Below are positions 5,587 through 11,423 of a stretch of DNA of 11,423 nucleotides, piece after piece. Source of the DNA: Treponema sp. (GTDB taxonomy: Bacteria > Spirochaetota > Spirochaetia > Treponematales > Breznakiellaceae); assembly GCA_031278025.1 (NCBI GenBank), contig JAITLF010000107.1, forward strand, positions 1 through 11,423. The letters run 5' to 3'. Within the stretch, counting starts at the first letter, position 1. The number at the start of each line of letters is the position of its first letter. The position numbers and the translations under genes were made by a program. A model generated the notes under the pieces. That model was not told the origin of the DNA. It saw only the letters and a program-made list of their open reading frames with translations, and searched no databases.

Positions 5587-7640
5587 AGTTATCCTTAAAA
5601 GTATCCTTAATCGTCGGGGTGCTGGTTCTTTTGTTTATGGTTGGTATGGCCATTATCACCGATATGACCGCTACAGGTATAATGGAAGGAACGGCTGAAA
5701 AATCCTTGCAAGACCAGTCGAAAATCGCCGCCCAGCTCATCGCCGACGGGGTCATCAAATCGGAACTCAAAGTGCTGTACGAACTGGCAAACCGCGCCAG
5801 AACCCAAACGATGGACTGGGAGACCCAGCGGAGCAGCCTGCTGCCGGAAATCGACCGGCACAACTATCTGGATTTCGGCATTGTCGGCCCGGACGGCATA
5901 GCCCATTATATCAAGGATGACAGCACCTCAAATCTTGCGGACCGGGATTATATCATAAAATCCCTGGCCGGAGAGTCGGTCGTTTCGGATGTGCTTATCA
6001 GCCGGGTCATCGGCAAGCCCGTGGTGATGTTTGCCGCTCCCATCTTTGTCGACGACAAGGTGGCGGGGGTTCTGATAGGGAGGCGGGACGGCGCGATTCT
6101 TACAGACATGACTACCCATATAGGTCTGGGGAATACGGGGTATATCTACATGATCAACGCCCGGGGCACGGTTATCTGCCACCCCGATACGGACCTGATT
6201 TACAATCAGTTTAATCCGGTGGAAGCGGTAAAAGAAGATACTTCCCTGCGGACGCTGGCGGCTTTTGTTGAGGGCATACTGAATAACCGCGGCGGGATCG
6301 GGGAATATACCTTTAACGGGAAAACATTTATGAGCGCATACGCGAAGGTTCCCGATACGGACTGGTTTCTGGTCGGAGCAATAGAAAGAGAGGAATTTTT
6401 CTTCGGAATAAATCAGATGCTGGTAAGAACCCTCGTCATTGCCGTGGCGGCGGCGATTATCGCGGTCTTCTTCCTCATATCGGTATTGCGTGTTGTCCTC
6501 ATCAGGCCGATCAGAGAAATTGTAGCGGCGGCGATAGCCCTGGCGAACATGAACTTTGAACATCCTATTTCCCGGGGCCGGAAAGATGAAATAGGGGAGG
6601 TACAAGAGGCGTTTCAGATCATTCGGGAGAAGCTCAAAAAGACCATCACCGACATCAACAATGAACATATGGGGCAGAAAAATGTCAGCGGTAATCTGCA
6701 TATCTCCATCCGGGAATCCTCGGACGGCTTGGGGGTTATTTCCTGCAATATGGACTCAGTACAAAACAAAACCGATGTCCAGATGGCCTCGGTAGTGCAG
6801 ACCGCCGATTCGGTGGAAGGCATCATCAAACATATCCATTCCCTGGACAACGCGGTGGAAATTCAGGCCGAAACCATTTCCCGTTCATCCGAATCAATAG
6901 AACAGATGGTGGGAGACATCGATTCGGTCAGCAAGGTGGTACGCGAGGCCCACGCGACAACCGGAAACCTCAGCAAGGCCTCCGATACGGGCCGGAAGAC
7001 GCTGAATAATCTTACGGAGGAACTCACCCGGATAGCTGATCAGTCGTCCTTTCTGGAAGAGGCCAATGCGGCCCTGGTAAATATTGCCACCCAGACAAAC
7101 ATTCTCGCCATGAACGCGGCTATAGAAGCGGCCCACGCGGGGGAGGCGGGAAAGGGCTTCGCGGTGGTAGCCGGGGAAGTACGGAGCCTCGCGGAATTGT
7201 CAAACAAGGAATCGGCTTCCATTTCCAACGAAATAAAAAACATGCGAAACGGAATCGAAAAGATGCGGCAGGTATCCGCCGGAACCGTTGAAACCCTGGG
7301 CAGCATGTTTGCCGAAGTAACCGATATGCAGGCTTCTTTGGATACGGTGAATACCGCGGTGGAAGCCCAGGCTTCAAACGGCGCCAAAGTACTCAAAGCC
7401 TTAACCAGCCTGCGGGAAACGACCGATCAGGTCCGCACCGGTTCCGATGAAATACAAAAAGAGAGTGATGCAATCTATCAAGTAGTAGAAAATCTGAAAA
7501 ACATATCCAAGGAGGTGAATGACAGCATACTTGACGTACAGAAGGCAAGCAAAAAAATTGCCGACTCCCTGGAAATTGCCCAGAAGATAGCCGAAGGGCA
7601 TTATCTTATGCCCCCGGAGGAGGTAAATCATGCTGTTTAA
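5583..7640 (+). CDS. Methyl-accepting chemotaxis protein with dCache sensor
   Basis: A 685-residue transmembrane chemoreceptor. TM1 covers about residues 7-28. A double-Cache ligand-binding region covers about 35-275 ([46 protein letters not shown] and [11 protein letters not shown] are typical Cache segments). TM2 covers about 281-308, HAMP about 305-360, and a long cytoplasmic coiled coil follows. The hairpin tip that contacts CheA and CheW is well kept around residues 500-530 ([24 protein letters not shown], then [14 protein letters not shown]). No C-terminal CheR-binding pentapeptide is present. The usual amino-acid-binding RxWY motif of some dCache domains is absent, so the ligand is unknown. 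AGGAG (5574-5578) lies four bases before ATG. The stop overlaps the PilZ gene by 11 bases. Confidence 0.95.
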   Translation: MKLSLKVSLIVGVLVLLFMVGMAIITDMTATGIMEGTAEKSLQDQSKIAAQLIADGVIKSELKVLYELANRARTQTMDWETQRSSLLPEIDRHNYLDFGIVGPDGIAHYIKDDSTSNLADRDYIIKSLAGESVVSDVLISRVIGKPVVMFAAPIFVDDKVAGVLIGRRDGAILTDMTTHIGLGNTGYIYMINARGTVICHPDTDLIYNQFNPVEAVKEDTSLRTLAAFVEGILNNRGGIGEYTFNGKTFMSAYAKVPDTDWFLVGAIEREEFFFGINQMLVRTLVIAVAAAIIAVFFLISVLRVVLIRPIREIVAAAIALANMNFEHPISRGRKDEIGEVQEAFQIIREKLKKTITDINNEHMGQKNVSGNLHISIRESSDGLGVISCNMDSVQNKTDVQMASVVQTADSVEGIIKHIHSLDNAVEIQAETISRSSESIEQMVGDIDSVSKVVREAHATTGNLSKASDTGRKTLNNLTEELTRIADQSSFLEEANAALVNIATQTNILAMNAAIEAAHAGEAGKGFAVVAGEVRSLAELSNKESASISNEIKNMRNGIEKMRQVSAGTVETLGSMFAEVTDMQASLDTVNTAVEAQASNGAKVLKALTSLRETTDQVRTGSDEIQKESDAIYQVVENLKNISKEVNDSILDVQKASKKIADSLEIAQKIAEGHYLMPPEEVNHAV

Positions 7641-8016
7641 AACGAAACAAAAGGACATGCGTCCTTTCCCCGGCGAAAGCTCCCGGCCGCCCCGGTATGT
7701 TTCCGTCACCCGGGTTTCTATCAACGGTTTCGAAGGAGAGGCCGTCCTGCGAAACGTCAGTACCGGCGGATTCCGTATGGAAAGCAGAACCTATGTGACA
7801 ATCGCCGTGGGTGAGCATTACGTCATGTGGATAAAACCTGAATCCGCTTCCGGCCTGGAACCCTTTGAGCTGGAGGTTGAAGTCCGGTGGGTACAAAGTA
7901 CCGAAAACAAATTTAGTTCCGGGTTCCTGATTGTTAAATATCCCAGCGACGGATCCATTGATAAATATATCAGATACGTAAAAGACCACACAGACGCCAG
8001 GAGCATCACCGCCTGA
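7630..8016 (+). CDS. PilZ-domain protein
   Basis: A 128-residue soluble protein whose first codons lie inside the end of the chemoreceptor gene; GGAGGAGG (7616-7623) gives a strong ribosome site six bases before ATG 7630. The PilZ features are [15 protein letters not shown] followed by [11 protein letters not shown] (the [D/N]xSxxG motif) and the strands VEVRWVQ and [10 protein letters not shown]. Canonical c-di-GMP binding uses RxxxR plus [D/N]xSxxG; here the first motif reads RPPR, one residue short, so binding may be weaker or altered. The tight overlap with the chemoreceptor suggests that the protein links c-di-GMP to chemotaxis or motility, which is inference. Confidence 0.85.
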   Translation: MLFKTKQKDMRPFPGESSRPPRYVSVTRVSINGFEGEAVLRNVSTGGFRMESRTYVTIAVGEHYVMWIKPESASGLEPFELEVEVRWVQSTENKFSSGFLIVKYPSDGSIDKYIRYVKDHTDARSITA

Positions 8017-8042
8017 TACGCGGTTCCTCCGTCCGGGAAAAG

Positions 8043-8304
8043 CCCCATTCCCTCATATGCCTCTATGCCGTCGATTATTTCGATCATCGCCGGGGATGGG
8101 CAGGGGCGGGCATCGTTTCGCAGATGGTGTGCGGCATAAGCCTGGCCCTGTTCGCGGACAGCCTGCACGGACCGCAGAAATATGCGGACCATCATACTTC
8201 TTCCCTGGCTTATCCCCGGCGTGGTTACCGCCCCAATGTGGAAGCGGGTGTTCCAGGCCGATGTGGGCATTATCAACTTCTTCCTTATGCATTTTAATCC
8301 ATAA
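8043..8304 (+). pseudogene. Remnant of a sugar ABC-transporter permease (MalF/UgpA type)
   Basis: The frame ending at TAA 8302-8304 reads MRTIILLPWLIPGVVTAPMW, followed by KRVFQADVGIINFFLMHFNP. This is the central part of MalF/UgpA-type permeases (RTIILLPWxIPGVV, W..lF....GiIN). The upstream frame reads AGIVSQMVCGISLALFADSL, which is the piece that should come directly before it, but it is shifted by one base near 8180; a further shift is likely near 8090. Only about 85 of the usual 290 or so residues remain, with no start codon or ribosome site, so the gene is dead. It lies between the PilZ gene and an IS element, in a decayed zone. Confidence 0.7.
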
Positions 8305-8410
8305 CTCCGCTCAGGTTAGGCTGTCTATTCCCGGCTTTTTTGAACAGTTTCCCGATCCTTTGGGCTATCTCGTTCCGGTTCCACTCGCCGTGTATTCTGA
8401 TCCGGGAGTA
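8294..8410 (-). pseudogene. Possible C-terminal scrap of an unknown gene
   Basis: On the minus strand a 38-residue open stretch reads YSRIRIHGEWNRNEIAQRIG followed by KLFKKAGNRQPNLSGVMD and a TAA stop; a TGA lies immediately upstream in the same frame. It has a protein-like composition (helical, basic) but no start and no family that I recognise. Its end overlaps the end of the permease remnant. It could be chance. Confidence 0.2.
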
Positions 8411-8424
8411 TCAAGGATGCTCTC

Positions 8425-8457
8425 CTATCAGTGAACCGCGCAAAGTTCAACAGATAG
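8425..8457. repeat. Candidate left-end hairpin of the IS200/IS605 element
   Basis: ctatc (8425-8429) pairs with gatag (8453-8457), enclosing tgaac (8432-8436) and gttca (8445-8449). It lies just before the transposase start, where IS200/IS605 elements carry a foldback recognised by TnpA. The exact element boundary cannot be fixed from one copy. Confidence 0.4.
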
Positions 8458-8466
8458 AAGGCATGA

Positions 8467-8902
8467 ATGAAAGACTATAACAGTCTATCCCATAGCGTAT
8501 GGGACCGCAGGTATCACATTGTGTGGATACCGAAGTATCGGAGAAAGAAGCGTTATGGAGAAGCGGCCCGGTATTTGGGGGGAATATTCCACGAATTGGC
8601 GGATCAACGGGAGAGTAAGATAGTGGAGGGGCGTGTGCCCGGATCATATTCACATGCTGATAGAAATACCGCCGAAGTACGGGGTATCCACGGTGGCAGG
8701 ATACACCAAGGGAAAAAGCGCGACAGCGATAGCCCGGATGTATCTGGGGAAACGAAACAACTTCACGGGAGAGAATTTCTGGGCGAGGGGATATTTCGTA
8801 TCAACCGTAGGACGGGATGAGGAGGCTGTCAAGCGATATATTCGGGGACAGGAAGGGGAGGACAAACGGCTGGATCAACTGGAAATGTTGAAAGACAGCT
8901 GA
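8467..8902 (+). pseudogene. tnpA: IS200/IS605 family transposase TnpA, frameshifted
   Basis: A Y1 HUH transposase interrupted by one frameshift. The first frame (8467 to about 8634) gives MKDYNSLSHSVWDRRYHIVW, then IPKYRRKKRYGE and on to SKIVEGR. The second frame, resuming at 8636, gives CPDHIHMLIEIPPKYGVSTV, AGYTKGKSATAIARMYLG, FWARGYFVSTVGRDEEAVKR and YIRGQEGEDKRLDQLE. Together they make a full-length family member of about 145 residues. The HUH motif is HIH and the nucleophile is probably the Tyr of KRYIRGQE. Removing a single base near 8635 restores the frame, so this is a recent inactivation, a sequencing error or, less likely, programmed frameshifting. GAAGG (8457-8461) precedes ATG 8467. 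No TnpB/IscB gene accompanies it, so it is the IS200-like type. Confidence 0.88.
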
Positions 8903-8909
8903 CAACCAA

Positions 8910-8952
8910 AACCGCCATTAGGCGGTTCCAAAATCAACCGCTTTGAGCGGTT
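8910..8952. repeat. Two subterminal hairpins after tnpA
   Basis: aaccgcc-atta-ggcggtt (8910-8927) and aaccgc-tttga-gcggtt (8936-8952) are successive hairpins with nearly the same stem, starting eight bases after the transposase stop. They are probably part of the right end of the IS200/IS605 element. Confidence 0.6.
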
Positions 8953-8964
8953 CACAAAAACAAG

Positions 8965-8990
8965 CCCCCGGCTTTGCCGGGGGTGTTTGA
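8965..8990. repeat. GC-rich hairpin at the right end of the IS element
   Basis: cccccggc-ttt-gccggggg (8965-8983) is a perfect eight-base-pair stem, followed by tgtttga. IS200/IS605 right ends carry a foldback of this kind close to the cleavage site, so the element may end near the following TTTGAC (8986-8991). It may also act as a transcription terminator. Confidence 0.55.
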
Positions 8991-9017
8991 CTCCTTGCTA
9001 TATAAGCGCTTACAGAA

Positions 9018-9035
9018 TGGAGATAGGGGGATTCG
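9018..9035 (-). repeat. Copy of the tRNA-Ala 3' end (possible attachment site)
   Basis: These 18 bases, tggagatagggggattcg, are identical to 9158-9175, which encode the T-loop edge, the 3' T-stem strand, the 3' acceptor strand and discriminator A73 of the neighbouring tRNA-Ala. A duplicated tRNA 3' end is the hallmark of site-specific integration, but no integrase lies in the 140 bases between the copies. It may be the residue of an excised element or part of a tRNA-targeting repeat. Confidence 0.65.
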
Positions 9036-9045
9036 GCTTCCAGTC

Positions 9046-9156
9046 GCAAACGTCCTGTTTGCTCCTTCCAGCCCGCCTCCGTCCCCTGCCGCGCACATCC
9101 TGTGCGCTTTTCCTCCCCTTGGTCGGCGGGGACTTCGTTTCGAATCCCCCTTTTTT
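9046..9156 (-). repeat. Structured stretch with three hairpins between the tRNA-end copies
   Basis: gcaaac-gtcct-gtttgc (9046-9062) and gcgcac-atcct-gtgcgc (9091-9107) are perfect six-base-pair hairpins with the same five-base loop pattern. gggga(c)ttcg-ttt-cgaatcccc (9128-9149) is a third, with one bulged base. On the minus strand, downstream of the tRNA, both small loops would read AGGAY. No gene is visible between 8903 and 9157. Confidence 0.6.
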
Positions 9157-9157
9157 C

Positions 9158-9230
9158 TGGAGATAGGGGGATTCGAACCCCCGGCCTATAGATTGCGAAC
9201 CTATCGCTCTACCAACTGAGCTATATCCCC
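9158..9230 (-). tRNA. tRNA-Ala (anticodon CGC)
   Basis: The minus strand folds into a full cloverleaf. The acceptor stem is GGGGATA with TATCTCC, including the G3-U70 wobble that identifies alanine tRNAs. The D arm is GCTC-AGTTGGTA-GAGC, the anticodon stem ATAGG/TCTAT with loop TTCGCAA, the variable loop AGGCC, and the T arm GGGGG-TTCGAAT-CCCCC, followed by discriminator A73. The anticodon CGC reads GCG codons. CCA is not encoded. It lies downstream of the GH18 gene on the same strand. Confidence 0.95.
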
Positions 9231-9242
9231 ATGGTTGTCCTT

Positions 9243-9271
9243 ATCCTAGCATAGACAGAATATTTGATCAA
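9243..9271 (-). promoter_or_regulatory. Promoter of tRNA-Ala
   Basis: On the minus strand TTGATC (complement of 9266-9271), a 17-base spacer and TAGGAT (complement of 9243-9248) lie 12 bases before the first tRNA base. The spacing fits a sigma-70 promoter giving a short 5' leader, so the tRNA need not depend on read-through from the GH18 gene. Confidence 0.5.
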
Positions 9272-9290
9272 GGCGCAACACGGCGAATTG

Positions 9291-10340
9291 TTACCTTTCC
9301 AGTTCCAAAAGACTCCAGATGGCAGGGGTTTCCTGACCTATGGACCAGAAACCCACGGATCTGACGCCCATGCCCCGGTACATCTGCAACCGGGTGGAAA
9401 GGGAATAGTCGTCGTCGTAATAAACGGTCACTTTCATCGTTGTCTCGTAGCTGAAGGTGGGCACACCATCTTCCCGGTGCGATTCCGTGACCCGGTTTTC
9501 CCGTCCAATACGCCGGATTCCTGAATGGTAAAAGGCCCGGTTGCCGTTCACGCTGCCCCAGCTCCGGCCGTAGAACGGGAGGCCCATGATGAGTTTTTCC
9601 GGGCCTATGGTTTCAAGCGCGTATGCCGCTACATCCCTGCACCAGGGTATCGAGGCCACAGGACCGGGTTCGCTTGTGGACCAGTGTTCATCGTAGGCCA
9701 TCACCAGGATTCGGTCCACAAGCGGGAGGATCTTCCGGTAATCAAATACATCGTTCGGGATGGCCCGGGTACGGGCAGGCAGGGCGACGCTGAGCGTCTT
9801 GCCGCCGAGTCCCTGCCTGAGTTCCCCGAGAAACGATCGGAAGTTATCCCCGTCCAGGGGTGGGATAAGCTCAAAATCAATTTGAAGCCCGTCAAAGTTC
9901 CGGCTCGCCTCCAGCAGATCGGCGACAAGCTGCCGGCGGGTACGGCTTCCCGGTTCCAGCGCAAAGTGGGCCAGACCCCGGCTGTTACAGGCTGTTACCA
10001 GATGAACACGACCCGAAAAAAAGGCGAGTTTATCCCGGCCGGGTACGCCGGTCAATTTACCGTAACTGTCAATTTCCGCCCCAAAATAGCCGACATCGGA
10101 CAGGGGGAAGGCGGCGTCAAGCTCATCCTCCCGTTTTGCCACAACATAACCCCATATCTCTCCAAAAGACAAAACCGGGAGGTTCCCGAAAAATTCGGAA
10201 TAAACGGGAATTTCTTCACGAATTTCGGTTTCAGGGGTAATTGGAGCGCCCGTTTCCCCATCATTTTTTTCTGTCCCGGGCACGGAGCGACATGACAAGA
10301 AAAAGTAAAGGACGATGCCGCAGAGTACCGTAAAACGCAT
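9291..10340 (-). CDS. Glycoside hydrolase family 18 lipoprotein
   Basis: A 349-residue predicted lipoprotein: MRF start, hydrophobic stretch and Cys17 in YFFLSC. From about residue 60 it resembles GH18 barrel proteins of the peptidoglycan- or chitin-hydrolase type. The catalytic DxxxxDxE reads FDGLQIDFE with D150, D155 and acid E157. The strand motifs VMAYDEHW (about 213-220), LIMGLPFYGRSWG and VGFWSIGQE also match. All key residues are present, so it should be active on beta-1,4-linked N-acetylglucosamine polymers; chitin versus peptidoglycan cannot be decided. The start is fixed by an in-frame stop six bases upstream of ATG. No good ribosome site is seen (AACCTGATGT precedes it), which is odd. 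It is divergent from the flavin reductase gene. Confidence 0.9.
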   Translation of the reverse strand: MRFTVLCGIVLYFFLSCRSVPGTEKNDGETGAPITPETEIREEIPVYSEFFGNLPVLSFGEIWGYVVAKREDELDAAFPLSDVGYFGAEIDSYGKLTGVPGRDKLAFFSGRVHLVTACNSRGLAHFALEPGSRTRRQLVADLLEASRNFDGLQIDFELIPPLDGDNFRSFLGELRQGLGGKTLSVALPARTRAIPNDVFDYRKILPLVDRILVMAYDEHWSTSEPGPVASIPWCRDVAAYALETIGPEKLIMGLPFYGRSWGSVNGNRAFYHSGIRRIGRENRVTESHREDGVPTFSYETTMKVTVYYDDDYSLSTRLQMYRGMGVRSVGFWSIGQETPAIWSLLELER

Positions 10341-10393
10341 ACATCAGGTTACAACAGTTTTTCAAAAAACACCAGTGCGCGCCCAAATCCTGT

Positions 10394-10424
10394 ATGTATT
10401 TACTGCGGAAAGTCGGTAAATACA
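10394..10424. promoter_or_regulatory. Perfect inverted repeat between divergent genes, candidate operator
   Basis: atgtatttac (10394-10403) and gtaaatacat (10415-10424) are exact reverse complements separated by 11 bases. The site lies 53 bases before the GH18 start and 110 bases before the flavin reductase start, so a dimeric regulator here could control both genes. As RNA it would form an A/U-rich hairpin with no T-run. I see no convincing -35/-10 pair for the GH18 gene in the 194 bases between the two genes. Confidence 0.5.
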
Positions 10425-10463
10425 TAAGCCTGTCTTATTGCCCATAACAGGGAAGGATCCTTA

Positions 10464-10532
10464 TTGGTAATCACAGCCATAGGCGTCCTTGTGTTCATCT
10501 TTTCCCTGTGCTATTCTACTTTACGGAGGTGA
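10464..10532 (+). CDS. Possible 22-residue hydrophobic peptide
   Basis: A frame opening with TTG 10464, six bases after GGAAGG (10452-10457), and ending at TGA 10530-10532 gives a hydrophobic peptide (VITAIGVLVFIFSLCYSTLRR). Its stop falls in the ribosome-binding region of the flavin reductase gene, which would allow coupling. It is short, starts with a rare codon and may be chance. Confidence 0.2.
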   Translation: MVITAIGVLVFIFSLCYSTLRR

Positions 10533-10534
10533 CC

Positions 10535-11116
10535 ATGAAACAAACCGCGGTAATCCCGGCTGATGAAAGCTGGGCGGAAAAAGACATTCGGGAATTTGCC
10601 GGCGCTCCGGCAAAACGTATCGGCGACGAGTGGATGCTGATAAGCGCCGGGGATATTTCCGGCGACAGGGGCAACTGGAACACCATGACGGCGTCTTGGG
10701 GCGGCCTTGGTGTACTGTGGGGCAAAAACGTGGCCTTTATGTTTATCAGGCCGGTGCGTCATACTTTCTCTTTCGCGAACGCAAATCCCCTTTTCACCCT
10801 GTCGTTCTTCGACAAATCACACCACCGGGCGCTGGAAATCGCGGGGGCCAAATCGGGCAGGGACATTGACAAGGCCGCTGTGTGCGCCCTGACCCCCATT
10901 GTATTTACCGGAGGCGCCGCCGATGGGGCGGTAGCCTTTGGGGAAGCGGCGGAGATTATCATCTGCAAAAAGCTTTACACCCATGACTTTGACCCGGCCG
11001 GCTTCCTCGATCCTTCGATAGATCCCGATTGCTATCCGGCCAAAGACTACCACCGTATGTTCATCGGGGAGGTGATTTCGGTAAAGGCGAAAAATGAGCC
11101 GATTGGGAGCGGCTGA
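10535..11116 (+). CDS. Flavin reductase-like (FMN-binding split-barrel) protein
   Basis: A 193-residue cytoplasmic protein of the flavin reductase-like family (FMN-binding split barrel). The characteristic segment is NWNTMTASWGGLGVLWGKNV (near residues 47-66), followed by FMFIRPVRHTFSFANANPLF and TLSFFDKSHHRALEIAG, where the flavin phosphate and ring are usually bound. Members reduce FMN with NAD(P)H or simply bind flavin; members of this short form are found in anaerobes, but the partner is unknown. ATG 10535 follows GGAGG (10525-10529) with five bases between; a longer in-frame start at 10508 lacks a ribosome site. It converges on the peptidase gene that follows. Confidence 0.88.
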   Translation: MKQTAVIPADESWAEKDIREFAGAPAKRIGDEWMLISAGDISGDRGNWNTMTASWGGLGVLWGKNVAFMFIRPVRHTFSFANANPLFTLSFFDKSHHRALEIAGAKSGRDIDKAAVCALTPIVFTGGAADGAVAFGEAAEIIICKKLYTHDFDPAGFLDPSIDPDCYPAKDYHRMFIGEVISVKAKNEPIGSG

Positions 11117-11141
11117 ATAGTTACGAAAAGCGAAGACGGTT

Positions 11142-11423
11142 TCAGCCTTTGCACAGGGCGCAGGCAAAACGGACCACCATCCGGTAATGCTGGGGGGTAA
11201 GCCTTTCAGGACGATCCCCGGGCCCGTTAAGGTTTTTCCAGGTTTCGGGGATCAGGGGCCTGAGACGGGGACTTTGGGCCTCTCCCTTGATCAGGGAGTC
11301 GGCAAATCCCCCTTTGTGCAGGTTCATGGCAAGAGACGCGGCTTCTTTCGAGGGCAGGACCGTAATGGTCTGCGCGGTGATGCCCGCCCTGAGAAAGCCC
11401 AGATCGTCGGAAAAGGGGACCGG
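11142..11423 (-). CDS. M28-like zinc peptidase, C-terminal end (partial)
   Basis: The frame is open from the window edge to TGA (11142-11144 on the plus strand), giving the last 93 residues of a longer protein. PVPFSDDLGFLRAGITAQTI resembles the SDxxxFxxxGIPA segment near the C-terminus of M28 family aminopeptidases, where the conserved Ser-Asp precedes a last helix and strand. The rest (TWKNLNGPGDRPERLTPQHY, then an RMVVRFACALCKG end) matches the C-terminal helix of such proteins in style. The metal-binding part lies outside the window, so the family call is moderate. Only 25 bases separate it from the convergent flavin reductase gene. Confidence 0.6.
   Translation of the reverse strand, partial: PVPFSDDLGFLRAGITAQTITVLPSKEAASLAMNLHKGGFADSLIKGEAQSPRLRPLIPETWKNLNGPGDRPERLTPQHYRMVVRFACALCKG

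Noticed and set aside
5928..6701. 257-codon minus-strand open frame
   Set aside because: It lies wholly antisense to the dCache region of the chemoreceptor, and its translation is low-quality, with no domain.
7818..8276. 152-codon minus-strand open frame across the PilZ end and permease remnant
   Set aside because: It is a shadow of two better-supported plus-strand readings, and no family resemblance is seen.
8057..8434. 125-codon plus-strand open frame
   Set aside because: It is a third frame through the permease remnant, with proline- and arginine-rich nonsense content; the permease-like residues are in the other two frames.
8974..9219. 81-codon plus-strand open frame
   Set aside because: It runs antisense through the tRNA gene and the hairpin stretch, so it is not a gene.
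9525..10295. 256-codon plus-strand open frame
   Set aside because: It is antisense to the GH18 gene, whose catalytic motifs are all intact on the other strand.

Overview
The window looks like a chromosomal segment of a spirochaete, most likely a Treponema-type (gut-associated) species. That assignment is inference: it rests on relaxed lipoprotein signals (FSC, LSC), a dCache chemoreceptor paired with a PilZ protein, moderately GC-rich codon use, and palindromic repeats with a gagcctgt(t/c)cca core. No rRNA, CRISPR array or complete phage module is visible.

Layout. Positions 2-1494 hold the end of an OmpR/PhoB-type response regulator and its overlapping sensor kinase, followed by a 345-base gene-free stretch with nested inverted repeats. 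Positions 1745-5210 form an envelope-type module: a lipoprotein with a permuted papain-like fold, then an operon of a 29-residue membrane peptide, a PadR repressor, a HAAS/DUF1700-like six-helix membrane protein and an exported DUF4097 beta-solenoid protein. The lipoprotein and the operon each start with an almost identical promoter block (TTGACA, 17-base spacer containing an imperfect dyad, TATAMT, and a second TTGACAG exactly 34 bases after the first). This suggests one regulon, probably controlled by the PadR protein encoded in it.

Positions 5211-8016 carry a terminator-like hairpin, another repeat of the palindromic family, a possible 53-codon leader ORF whose first residues resemble those of the next gene, then a methyl-accepting chemotaxis protein overlapping a PilZ-domain gene. 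Positions 8017-9158 are a decay and insertion zone: a frameshifted scrap of a sugar ABC-transporter permease, a possible second scrap on the other strand, a frameshifted IS200/IS605 transposase with its end hairpins, and a structured 140-base stretch bounded by an 18-bp copy of the 3' end of the adjacent tRNA gene.

Positions 9158-11423 carry tRNA-Ala(CGC) on the minus strand, an upstream minus-strand GH18 family lipoprotein, a divergent flavin-reductase-like gene, and the C-terminal end of a minus-strand M28-like peptidase that runs off the window.

The most interesting candidates are the twin promoter regulon with its tiny membrane peptide, and the tRNA 3'-end duplication, which encloses GGA-loop hairpins in what would be the tRNA's trailer transcript.
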